Assembly: GCA_038040445.1 (NCBI GenBank)
Contig: JBBPIG010000004.1
Coordinates: 80,190-144,189 of the forward strand
Origin: Acidobacteriota bacterium
GTDB taxonomy: Bacteria > Acidobacteriota > Blastocatellia > UBA7656
Reading direction: 5' to 3'
Length of the DNA stretch: 64,000 nt
This document shows, one piece after another, positions 34,474 to 42,370 of the stretch. The position numbers and the translations under genes were made by a program. Numbering within the stretch: the first letter of the stretch is position 1; every line of letters starts with the position of its first letter. A model generated the notes under the pieces. That model was not told the origin of the DNA. It searched no databases and worked only from the letters and a program-made list of their open reading frames with translations.

Positions 34474-35751
34474 ATGCGCATAATCATCCTCAACCAGTTC
34501 TTCTATCCCGACCATTCGGCTACCAGCCAGTTGATGACTGATCTGGCGGAGAGCCTCGTAGAGCGCGGCGTCGCAGTCACCGCGCTTGCGGGCCGGGGAC
34601 GTTACACCGGCGGTGAGAAGCTGCGCCCGAGCGATGAATACAAAGGCGTGCGCATCGCGCGCGCGTGGTCGACAGGCTTCGGCAAGCGGAGCATCGCCGG
34701 AAGAATCTCAGATTATCTGTCGTTTTATTTCGGCGCATCGTGGAAGCTTCTGCGTTTGCCATCGCACGACGCGGTTATGGCGCTCACGACACCGCCGCTC
34801 ATTGGGCTGGTGGCGCTGTTGATCGGCCGGCTCAGACGCATGCGCGTGATCATGCTGGTGCAGGACGTTTATCCTGACATCGCCGTCGCGTTGGGCGCGC
34901 TTCGGCCCGGGAGTCCGGCGACGAAGGCGCTGGAGTGGATCAGTCGTCAAGTGCTCAGGAAGTCTGACCGCATCGTTGTGTTGAGCCAGTCAATGCGCGA
35001 GCACATTGCCGCAAAGGTTGGTGACGCGCGAGCCTCGCGGATAGACGTGATACACAACTGGGCAGATGGAACTGATATCCGGCCGCTCACCGAAGCGAAC
35101 AATCCGTTCGTTATGAAACACAACCTCGAGGAATCCTTTGTTGTTCTTTTCTCGGGTAATCTGGGCCGGGTCAATGAATTCTCGACAGTGTTGGAAGCGG
35201 CGCTGCTGCTGCGCGACCGCTCTGACATACTCTTCCTGTTTGTCGGCGAGGGCGCAAAGGAGGCTGAGATTCGGGAGTTCCGCCGCAAGCATTGTCTTGA
35301 AAATGTGAAGCTGTTGCCCTATGAGCCGCGGCATCTGTTGCGGTACAGTTTGGCGGCGGGGCACGCGCTGCTGGTGACGCTGGCGGATGGGCTGGCGGGC
35401 TTGAGCGTGCCCAGCAAAGCCTACGCGATCATGGCAGCGGGGCGGCCGTTGCTGTTTGTAGGCGATCCGCGCAGCGATATCGCTCGCATCGTCACCGAGA
35501 ATCGGTGCGGTGCGGTGGTCGCTTCGGGTGACAGCGGCCGGCTGGCATCGATGATCACGGAATGGTCGTCAGACAGGCAAAAGCTCGAGGAGTTCGGTTC
35601 GGCGGCCCGCTCGTTGTTTGAAGTTCGCTTCGACCGGGCGCGCGCGGTTAGCGCTTACTTGGAGACTTTCGCAAAGTGTATTAGCCTTAAGGCGGTCTCG
35701 TCTTCGGCGCCTGGGTCAGGCGAGGCAAGAATCAAGGACACGATATTATGA
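34474..35751 (+). CDS. Glycosyltransferase family 4 (WbuB-like)
   Basis: 425 residues from the ATG at 34474. The frame is open to 34366, but that part is only array E15 and would add a repeat peptide. MRIIILNQFFYPDHSATSQLM, VMLVQDVYPDIAVALG and VHNWADG-like IHNWADGTDI define the WbuB group, often fucosaminyl- or fucosyltransferases of O-antigen loci. FSGNLGRVNEFSTVLEA opens the donor domain. The terminal E-x7-E is weak (ADGLAGLSVPSKAYAIMAAG), as is usual for this group. Next to gmd/fcl, GDP-fucose is a possible donor, but this is only inference. Confidence 0.88.
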   Translation: MRIIILNQFFYPDHSATSQLMTDLAESLVERGVAVTALAGRGRYTGGEKLRPSDEYKGVRIARAWSTGFGKRSIAGRISDYLSFYFGASWKLLRLPSHDAVMALTTPPLIGLVALLIGRLRRMRVIMLVQDVYPDIAVALGALRPGSPATKALEWISRQVLRKSDRIVVLSQSMREHIAAKVGDARASRIDVIHNWADGTDIRPLTEANNPFVMKHNLEESFVVLFSGNLGRVNEFSTVLEAALLLRDRSDILFLFVGEGAKEAEIREFRRKHCLENVKLLPYEPRHLLRYSLAAGHALLVTLADGLAGLSVPSKAYAIMAAGRPLLFVGDPRSDIARIVTENRCGAVVASGDSGRLASMITEWSSDRQKLEEFGSAARSLFEVRFDRARAVSAYLETFAKCISLKAVSSSAPGSGEARIKDTIL

Positions 35752-35791
35752 TCTGTCCGCTCCTTGAAGCCCCTTTGCAGTTACCGGGGAA

Positions 35792-37366
35792 ATGCCAGGG
35801 TGTCACATGACAGTAACGTATCTCGGCGTATTCGTAGCCGCCGTTCTAGTCTCATTTCTTCTTACGCGCAGCGTTCGCAACATCGCCAACTCGCGAGGCT
35901 GGGTCTACGCTCCGCCCTCCTCCCGGCATATACACAAAGACTTGATCCCTCGTCTGGGAGGAATCGCGATATTCATCGCCTTCGCGGTCATCGCGATAGC
36001 GCTGATAGCGATTCCGAGCTTGCCGGGTCTGGAAGCGGCGCTTTCGCGGCGAACCGTTCTGTATCTTCTGGCGCCCGCCATGCTCGTGTTTCTGTTAGGG
36101 CTGTACGATGACTTCAAACCCCTGAAGCCGCAGGTGAAGTTCGCCGTGCAAGGTGTTGCCGCGACGCTGCTGTTTTTCGGAGGCTTCGGAGTCTTTCAAC
36201 TGCCGCTGCTGTTTGGATCGCATACCCCCGGGTGGCTGGCGCTGCCTTTGACCATACTGTGGGTCTTATGGATCACGAACGCCTTCAATCTGCTCGACGG
36301 TGTGGACGGGCTGGCGGCCGGGTCGGCCTTGTTCTCGACCGTTACGGTGTTCGTCATTTCGTTGGTCAGCGGCAATTTTCTGGTCTCGTCACTGACACTT
36401 GCACTCGCGGGCGCGATTCTAGGATTCCTTCGCTTCAACTTCAATCCCGCGACGATTTTTCTTGGCGACAGCGGCAGCCTGTTTATCGGCTTCATGCTGA
36501 GCGCGCTTGCATTGGCGGGCGCGCAGAAGACTCCGACCATCGTAGCCGTAGCCATTCCGGTCGTCTCGTTCGGTCTGCCGGTTCTGGAAACAGTGTTGTC
36601 GGTGCTTCGCCGATTCCTTAATGGCCAGCCGCTGTTTGCAGCGGATCGCCAGCACATTCATCACAAACTCCTCGAGCGCGGCTTTTCTCAGCAGCAGGTC
36701 GTGGTGATTCTCTATGTGGTCTCTGCCATCTGCGGGCTGCTGAGCATCTTCCTCTTGTATCCTTCGGGCCCGATGGTTGGGATAGTGCTCTTCGTCATAG
36801 GCACGGGGATCTGGGTGGGCGTGCAGCATCTGGGCTATCACGAGTTCGTTGAGCTCGGCCGAGTCGCGATGCGCACGATGGACCAAAAGAAAATCATCGT
36901 CAACAATCTGGCGATTCGCCGAGCTACGGAAGCGCTGTCGAAATCGCAGGATTTCGAGGGCGTTGAACGAGTCCTAAGAGACGCATTTGAAGGTAACGAC
37001 TTCGACGGGTTTGATCTGAGGTTTGCGCCCCCACTTGCCTATGAACACAGCAACGGCGCACAACTCGAGTGGCAAAAACCAAACGGGGCGCGAAACGAAG
37101 GCGCCGCCGATTCCCAATGGACCCTTACTCTCGATTTGAAAAACACAAGCGGCCAGCGGCTCGGGGATTTCTCGCTTTATCGCAGATGCAACGGCTCGGC
37201 GCTGCTGGTGGACATCAATCTTCTTGTCTCCGGATTTAACGCCGCCCTGTCCGGCGCTTTGGACCGAGCGGCTCAGAACGCGGCTCGCGGACCAGAGTCC
37301 GCAAAGCAATCGGCGGACAGCCAGACTAAAGTAGGCGTCCGGCCGGACAGGCGAGCCGAAGCCTGA
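35792..37366 (+). CDS. Undecaprenyl-phosphate sugar-1-phosphate transferase (WecA/TagO/MraY family)
   Basis: 524 residues. About ten membrane spans hold IHKDLIPRLGGIAIF, the catalytic GLYDDFKPLKPQ, NAFNLLDGVDGLAAGS (N-x2-N-x2-D-G) and FLGDSGSLFIGF; HIHHKLLERGF is the terminal loop. It should start glycan assembly by moving a sugar phosphate, probably HexNAc-1-P, to undecaprenyl phosphate on the cytoplasmic face. About 150 residues follow the last span; this cytoplasmic extension (from FVELGRVAMRTMDQKK) is longer than in WecA (about 365 residues total) and is not recognised. The ATG at 35807 is an alternative start. Confidence 0.9.
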   Translation: MPGCHMTVTYLGVFVAAVLVSFLLTRSVRNIANSRGWVYAPPSSRHIHKDLIPRLGGIAIFIAFAVIAIALIAIPSLPGLEAALSRRTVLYLLAPAMLVFLLGLYDDFKPLKPQVKFAVQGVAATLLFFGGFGVFQLPLLFGSHTPGWLALPLTILWVLWITNAFNLLDGVDGLAAGSALFSTVTVFVISLVSGNFLVSSLTLALAGAILGFLRFNFNPATIFLGDSGSLFIGFMLSALALAGAQKTPTIVAVAIPVVSFGLPVLETVLSVLRRFLNGQPLFAADRQHIHHKLLERGFSQQQVVVILYVVSAICGLLSIFLLYPSGPMVGIVLFVIGTGIWVGVQHLGYHEFVELGRVAMRTMDQKKIIVNNLAIRRATEALSKSQDFEGVERVLRDAFEGNDFDGFDLRFAPPLAYEHSNGAQLEWQKPNGARNEGAADSQWTLTLDLKNTSGQRLGDFSLYRRCNGSALLVDINLLVSGFNAALSGALDRAAQNAARGPESAKQSADSQTKVGVRPDRRAEA

Positions 37367-37400
37367 GAGACGACCGGCGACCGATGACCGACGACCGGCA
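37366..37400. repeat. Heptamer array E16 (left arm only)
   Basis: About five GACGACC/GATGACC units immediately after the transferase stop, ending two bases before the stop of the convergent peptidase gene at 37403. It is the last GTCNNC-family array seen in the window. Confidence 0.85.
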
Positions 37401-37402
37401 CG

Positions 37403-39682
37403 TCAACGCGGTCCAGCGGGAAGGTTCTGTTGCAGATACCTGGTTAACAATCCAAATAAGTGACGGGTCGTGTTAGCCCCTTCGCTGATCGCATGCGTGC
37501 GGTTCGGATACTCCATCATCGTGAACGGCTTGTTCGCCGCGATCAGCGCGTCGATCAGCGCTTCCGTGTTTTGGTAGTGCACGTTGTCATCGCCCGAACC
37601 GTGCACGATCAACAGATTGCCCTGCAGCTTGTCAACAAAATTGATTGAAGAGCCTCGCTTGTAGTCTTCTGCGTTCGGCTGCGGCAGACCCATGTAGCGC
37701 TCCTGATAGATCGTGTCGTAGTAACGTTGATTGGTCACCGGCGCAACCGACATGCCGGTCTTGTAGATCTCCGGATAGCGAAACATCATGTTGAGGGTCA
37801 TCGACCCGCCACCGCTCCAGCCCCAGATGCCGATTCTCGTCGCGTCGACAAACTTCCAGCGGTCTATGATGGCTTTCGCGGCCGCGGCTTGTTCTTGCGA
37901 CGCCAGCACGCCGATCTGTCGATAAACGATCTTCCGCCACGCCCGCCCTCGCGGCGCCGGAGTCCCGCGATTATCCACACTCGCCACGATGTAGCCGTGC
38001 TGCGCGAGCATCACGTGCCACAAGTAGTTGTTCCCGCCCCAACGATCAAGCACCGTTTGCCCAGCCGGCTCACCGTACACGTGAAACAGCACCGGATACC
38101 GTTTTGCCGGATCAAAGTCCGGAGGCTTGATCATCCAGCCGTCAAGCTGAACGCCGCTGCCGACGTCGACTCTGAAGAATTCGCTCGCGCCTCGCTTTAG
38201 CTTATTCACTTTCTCATTGAGGGCAGCGTTATCGACCAGCGAGCGCACACTCGCGTGGCCGGGCAAGCGCACCAAGTCTATTCGAGGCGGCTTGCCGAAC
38301 GACGAAAACGTGTGAAACGCAAATCCGGCGTTCCGCGAGATGTCGGGCGAGATGTCGGGCGAGATGTCGTAGGTGTGGATTCCCGGTTGGGCTGCGGGAG
38401 TCACCCTTTCGAGCTTGCCGCTTCCATCAAGCGCAGCCCGGTACAAGTACCGCTGCGTCGCGTTCTCGGGCGAGGCGTAGTAGTACAACCATCCTTTAGC
38501 TTTATCGACATTCACGACGCTGATCACATCAAACTCGCCAGGGGTGATAAGCTTGACCGTCGCTCCGTCTCGCGACACAACGTACACGTGCCTCCAGCCG
38601 TCGCGTTCGCTCACCCACAGAAAACGCTTGCCGCTATCCAGCCACTGGACGTCGTCCCCGTGTATATCCACCCACGCATCATCGCGATCCGTTAGTATCA
38701 TGCGCACTTTCCCGGTGCGAATGTCGCCGAGCATCACCAGGTTTGTGTTCTGCAAGCGATTGAGCTGCTGGAGCACGACTTCGTTTGAACTCTCGGCCCA
38801 GTTCATTCGCGCGATGTAGTGATTTCGCGGATCGCCGGGGACGTCCAGCCATCGTGTCGCTCCTCCCTGCGCGCTCACGACCCCAACTCGCGAGGCGGAG
38901 TTCTTCTCGCCCGCTTTTGGATAAGGAATCGGCGTGAGAATCGGATACACCGAACTCGTGTTGTCGATGAGAAAGAAGTCGCGAACCCCTTCGCTGTTGA
39001 GTTGCCAATAGGCGATGTGATTGGAGTCCGGGCTCCAGCGCCAGCCATCGCGCAGATCCAGCTCTTCTTCGTAGACCCAGTCAAACGTCCCGTTGATTAT
39101 CGTACGCGAGCCGTCGCCGGTCAGCCGAGCGATTCGGTTGCCGGCAAGCGTCTCGACGTACAGGTTGTTTTCCCGCACATACCCGACGCGTGTGCCGTCG
39201 GGCGAGAACTTGGCGAACATCAGCGTGGACGGCTTGGCTTCGCCGCCCAGCTTCGTGAGCATTCCGCTGTCCCTGTTCAACGCCCAATAGTCACCGCGAG
39301 TGTTCTGCCGCCACACTCGTCGCGAGTTGGTGAAGATGAGGAGGAGTTTGCCGTTCGGCGACCACGCATAGTCGTCGATTGCGAGCGGGGCCGAGCTGCC
39401 GCTTGGAACGAAGCGCTCGGCTGCAACGAGCACCTCGCGCCGTCCGCTCTCGGTATCGTAACGAATGATGTCCCGGCCGTCTTTAACCGTGGTTGAAGCC
39501 TCGAGCCGCGTGTAGCCGGCTCCGCCATCAAGCCAACGCACCGGGCCAAGCGATTGGCCGGTGAACTCCGTGGAGTTGAACAACCGATCGAGTGTGAGGA
39601 GTCCGGGGTCGGATTGCTGAGCAAGTACTCGCGCATCAGCGATCATCGCCAGGATCAGGAAAAGAAGCATGCGGCGAATCAT
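37403..39682 (-). CDS. S9 family peptidase, dipeptidyl-peptidase IV type
   Basis: 759 residues from the ATG at 39682, which has GGAGGT four bases upstream. The frame extends further, but that region is the 39.7-kb hairpin. MIRRMLLFLILAMIADARVLAQQ is a signal peptide. The DPPIV N-terminal beta-propeller follows, then an alpha/beta hydrolase with the nucleophile in IGIWGWSGGGSMTLN. The aspartate is in IVHGSGDDNVHYQN and the histidine in YPNRTHAISEG. It should clip X-Pro or X-Ala dipeptides in the periplasm or outside. The nucleophile motif has GWSGGG where DPP4 has GWSYGG. It is convergent with the glycan locus. Confidence 0.9.
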   Translation of the reverse strand: MIRRMLLFLILAMIADARVLAQQSDPGLLTLDRLFNSTEFTGQSLGPVRWLDGGAGYTRLEASTTVKDGRDIIRYDTESGRREVLVAAERFVPSGSSAPLAIDDYAWSPNGKLLLIFTNSRRVWRQNTRGDYWALNRDSGMLTKLGGEAKPSTLMFAKFSPDGTRVGYVRENNLYVETLAGNRIARLTGDGSRTIINGTFDWVYEEELDLRDGWRWSPDSNHIAYWQLNSEGVRDFFLIDNTSSVYPILTPIPYPKAGEKNSASRVGVVSAQGGATRWLDVPGDPRNHYIARMNWAESSNEVVLQQLNRLQNTNLVMLGDIRTGKVRMILTDRDDAWVDIHGDDVQWLDSGKRFLWVSERDGWRHVYVVSRDGATVKLITPGEFDVISVVNVDKAKGWLYYYASPENATQRYLYRAALDGSGKLERVTPAAQPGIHTYDISPDISPDISRNAGFAFHTFSSFGKPPRIDLVRLPGHASVRSLVDNAALNEKVNKLKRGASEFFRVDVGSGVQLDGWMIKPPDFDPAKRYPVLFHVYGEPAGQTVLDRWGGNNYLWHVMLAQHGYIVASVDNRGTPAPRGRAWRKIVYRQIGVLASQEQAAAAKAIIDRWKFVDATRIGIWGWSGGGSMTLNMMFRYPEIYKTGMSVAPVTNQRYYDTIYQERYMGLPQPNAEDYKRGSSINFVDKLQGNLLIVHGSGDDNVHYQNTEALIDALIAANKPFTMMEYPNRTHAISEGANTTRHLFGLLTRYLQQNLPAGPR

Positions 39683-39702
39683 CTCGACCTCCATGTAGTT
39701 GG

Positions 39703-39822
39703 CCTGGGAGCGCAGGATCGAGGATAGAAGATCGAGGATAGAAGATCGAGGATAGAAGATGGAAGATATTCTCGATCTATACTCGATCCTCGATCTTCTA
39801 TCCTCGATCCTGCGCTCCCAGG
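39703..39822. repeat. Large hairpin built from 14-base (2 x 7) units
   Basis: The 36-base arm 39703-39738 (starting CCTGGGAGCGCAGGATCG) is exactly complementary to 39787-39822. The left side contains three tandem copies of a 14-mer made of GATCGAG and GATAGAA (39716-39757). The centre, GGAAGATATTCTCGATC, is a further variant. It lies between two - strand genes, three bases after the ABC permease stop. It may end or attenuate transcription of the ABC operon or be a MITE-like element. Confidence 0.95.
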
Positions 39823-39824
39823 GC

Positions 39825-40589
39825 TCATTCAAGCGAGCGGCGTTCAAACTGACGCAACCCGAGAAAGGTAAAAAAAGAGCAGAAGCCCGCCAGCCCTCCG
39901 AAGATCAACCACATCGGCATGTGTGGCAACTGGGGCGTCAACGCGGCGCGGAAGCCTTCGCTCGCATAAACCAGCGGGTTGATCAGCACGAAGTTTTGAA
40001 ACCACGGAAGCACTTCCAACGACGCCCACGGATAATAAGCGCACCCGAAAAAGATCATCGGACCGAGCAGCACGTTGAACATCAGCCCGATCTGTTGAGG
40101 CTCAACGATCGTGCCCATCACCATCCCAAGCGCCGCGAACAGCCAGCCCGTTATCAGCGCGACCAAAATCAGCAGAAGAAAGTTTTCGGGCTGCAGATTG
40201 AGGTGCGTACCCATCATCAACCAGGCCAGCGGCAGTACGAACAGCCCGGCGATGACCGCTTGAATGATGCCGACGATTATCTTCTCGACGGCGACTCCCA
40301 TTATGCTGATCGGCGCCAACAGCCGGTCTTCGATTTCTTTCGTCCATCCGAATTCGACCACCAGCGGGAGCGCTACCGCCTGCATGCCTGAAAGCGTCAT
40401 GCTCAGCGCGAGTATGCCCGGCAGCAGCGCATTCGCGTAGCCGGTTTGCACGATTCCCAGGCGCGGCATTACATAGCCGAAGATAAACGTGAACAATATC
40501 GGCTGAATTCCAACGCGCAGGAAAAAGAACTTCAGCTCGCGGCGAGCTACGCGAATATCGCGGTGCAGCAGCGCTATCATTGTCGCCAT
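39825..40589 (-). CDS. ABC-2 type transporter permease
   Basis: 254 residues with six hydrophobic spans. MIALLHRDIRVARRELKFFFLR precedes the first, and the conserved ALPLVVEFGWTKEIEDRLLAP loop and MFNVLLGPMIFFGCAYYPW identify the ABC-2 family of multidrug and lipid exporters (DrrB/NodJ-like). It is the partner of the ATPase encoded four bases upstream. The substrate is unknown. The stop is three bases from the edge of the large hairpin. Confidence 0.9.
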   Translation of the reverse strand: MATMIALLHRDIRVARRELKFFFLRVGIQPILFTFIFGYVMPRLGIVQTGYANALLPGILALSMTLSGMQAVALPLVVEFGWTKEIEDRLLAPISIMGVAVEKIIVGIIQAVIAGLFVLPLAWLMMGTHLNLQPENFLLLILVALITGWLFAALGMVMGTIVEPQQIGLMFNVLLGPMIFFGCAYYPWASLEVLPWFQNFVLINPLVYASEGFRAALTPQLPHMPMWLIFGGLAGFCSFFTFLGLRQFERRSLE

Positions 40590-40593
40590 ATCT

Positions 40594-41565
40594 TCAGTCC
40601 CTCAAGCTTCTGCCGGTCAGATGCAAGAACAGATTTTCGAGACTTGGCTCGGAGACGTGAGCGTCGGTTACCATCACTCCCAGCTCGCCGGCGACTCGCA
40701 TTGCATTGGCCAGAAGACCCTCGGCCTTGTCCGCGTAGACCCGAATGGTGTTGTTCTGCACCTTCACTTCGACCACGCCTGCAAGCGCCGGCAAGGCAGA
40801 CGCGAGAGAGTTGATAGCACCGTCCGCGCTCTGGACTTGCAGCTCGATCAAGTAGCCGCCCGGCACTCCAGCCTTGAGCGTCGAGGGCGTGCCCATTTCA
40901 AGCAGCCTGCCTTTGTCCATGATCGCGATGCGCTGGCAAAGCTGATCCGCTTCGTCCATATAGTGCGTCGTCAGGAAGATCGTTTGACCCCTGGCGTTGA
41001 ACTCCAGCAACAAGTCCCAGATCGCGCGGCGGGCTTGTGGGTCGAGACCGGTAGTCGGCTCATCGAGAAAAAGAATTGCCGGATCGTGCATCAAAGCTCG
41101 AGCGATCTTCAACCGCTGAGCCATCCCGCCTGAATAAACCGTGGGCTTCTCATTGGCGCGTTCGGTCAATTGAAAGCGCTCCAATAATTCTTGCGCGCGC
41201 CGCTCTCGCACTCGCTTCGGGATGCCAAAATACTCGGCGTGAAACAGGAGGTTCTCGCTCCCGGTGAGGCTGCGATCGAGATTGTTCACTTGAGGGCACA
41301 CGCCTATGCGGCGCTTGACCGCAACAGGGTCGCGGCGCACGTCGATGCCGTCGACCAACGCCCGGCCTCCAGTGGGAATAACTCGCGTCGTTAGAATGCC
41401 GATGGTCGTCGTCTTACCGGCGCCGTTGGGCCCCAGCAGCCCAAAGAACTCGCCGCGTTCGATCTCGAATGAGATTCCGTCAACGGCTTTCACTTCAATC
41501 GCCTGTTTGCGGCTCTTGGGTTTGTAGATTTTTTGGAGGTTCTCGACGACGATGACTTTGTCCAT
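40594..41565 (-). CDS. ABC transporter ATP-binding protein (DrrA/NodI-like)
   Basis: 323 residues. Walker A GLLGPNGAGKTTTIGIL is near residue 45, the signature YSGGMAQRLKIARALMHDP near 145, Walker B ILFLDEPTTGLDPQARRAIWDLL next, then the switch TTHYMDEADQL. The C-terminal 90 residues form the regulatory DUF4162-like domain. It energises the adjacent permease. An AAAGG precedes the ATG. Antibiotic or lipid export is typical for the family, but the substrate is not readable. Confidence 0.93.
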   Translation of the reverse strand: MDKVIVVENLQKIYKPKSRKQAIEVKAVDGISFEIERGEFFGLLGPNGAGKTTTIGILTTRVIPTGGRALVDGIDVRRDPVAVKRRIGVCPQVNNLDRSLTGSENLLFHAEYFGIPKRVRERRAQELLERFQLTERANEKPTVYSGGMAQRLKIARALMHDPAILFLDEPTTGLDPQARRAIWDLLLEFNARGQTIFLTTHYMDEADQLCQRIAIMDKGRLLEMGTPSTLKAGVPGGYLIELQVQSADGAINSLASALPALAGVVEVKVQNNTIRVYADKAEGLLANAMRVAGELGVMVTDAHVSEPSLENLFLHLTGRSLRD

Positions 41566-41606
41566 TGCTGGCCTTTGATCAAGACGACGGGAATGGATTT
41601 GGGTAA

Positions 41607-41987
41607 CTAAGCAGGTTCAAAACCGGCAATGAATCGATAATCGCGCTGATTCTTCGATATCAGGGGTGTATCCAATACTAGTGCGGTTGCAGCGATGAGC
41701 GCATCAGCAATCAACAGCCCGTGGCTGAGGCGGTAGCGGCGCAACAAGTCAACGGCCGCATCGCTCATTCGCTCGTTAAGACTGATGACTTGGAATCGAT
41801 TCAGAAACTTGTCGAGCGTACGAAGTTCCGCTTTGTCTCGGCAGCCAACCACTAGCTCCATTTCCGTGACTGCGCTCACGGCCAATGCCGAGCGGTCCCC
41901 GAGCTGATCCAGGCATGCGAGCGCCTCACCAATGGCTCGGCTCGCGTCGATCAAGATATCGGTATCAACAATCACGAAGTCGGCCAC
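41607..41987 (-). CDS. PIN-domain ribonuclease (VapC-like toxin)
   Basis: 126 residues. Acidic PIN residues are visible at D8/D10 (VDTDILID), E42/E44 (TEMELVVG), D95 (IADALIAA) and the C-terminal DTPLISKNQRDY. VapC toxins cut tRNA or rRNA in a Mg-dependent way unless bound by their antitoxin. The gene starts one base after the stop of a small upstream gene, the usual antitoxin-toxin order. Gene identity is firm; the target is unknown. Confidence 0.9.
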   Translation of the reverse strand: MADFVIVDTDILIDASRAIGEALACLDQLGDRSALAVSAVTEMELVVGCRDKAELRTLDKFLNRFQVISLNERMSDAAVDLLRRYRLSHGLLIADALIAATALVLDTPLISKNQRDYRFIAGFEPA

Positions 41988-41988
41988 G

Positions 41989-42225
41989 TCAATTCATCCA
42001 CTCACTCTTGCGAACTGAACGGACCCACGCGCTGCTGTCTTTGAGGTCCTCGCGATCCTTCCACATCCCGATGAACTTCTCGTCTCTCAGAGGAGATCGC
42101 TTGGCTTTCCTTCTGGAGCTTGACCGGGCGTAACGCTTCTTGAGCAGGAGGACGAGTCTCTCGACCTGCCGGCGTCCTTCCGGCGGTAGAGCAGCTAATT
42201 CCTGCAATAATTTCTGTTGTTCCAT
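41989..42225 (-). CDS. Putative antitoxin of the PIN-domain toxin
   Basis: 78 residues: an N-terminal helix LLQELAALPPEGRRQVERLVLLLKK, a very basic middle, and a C-terminal segment rich in W, D and E (IGMWKDREDLKDSSAWVRSVRKSEW). The GMWKDREDL-type tail, which could insert into the toxin, is common in VapB-like antitoxins. No DNA-binding fold is certain. A TTGACA-like hexamer lies 42-47 bases upstream (42272-42267 on the - strand) but no good -10 follows. Called by position and tail. Confidence 0.72.
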   Translation of the reverse strand: MEQQKLLQELAALPPEGRRQVERLVLLLKKRYARSSSRRKAKRSPLRDEKFIGMWKDREDLKDSSAWVRSVRKSEWMN

Positions 42226-42290
42226 GACGATGTCTTAAGCTCCTTTGTCGCGCATGTTTGTTTGAATGTCAATATCGACGGAGCTGGACG

Positions 42291-42356
42291 CACAAAAGCA
42301 GAAACTCGCTATATAATGCGATTGAGGCATTAGCTTTGTGACTTCATGCTTTTGTG
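42291..42356. repeat. Ten-base inverted repeat with wide loop
   Basis: CACAAAAGCA at 42291-42300 is complementary to 42347-42356, with 46 bases between. It lies in the 145-base gap between the BNR-protein gene and the antitoxin gene, both on the - strand. A TATAAT at 42312-42317 is on the + strand, where no gene follows. Function is unclear. Confidence 0.35.
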
Positions 42357-42370
42357 TTGAAGTCCTGACG

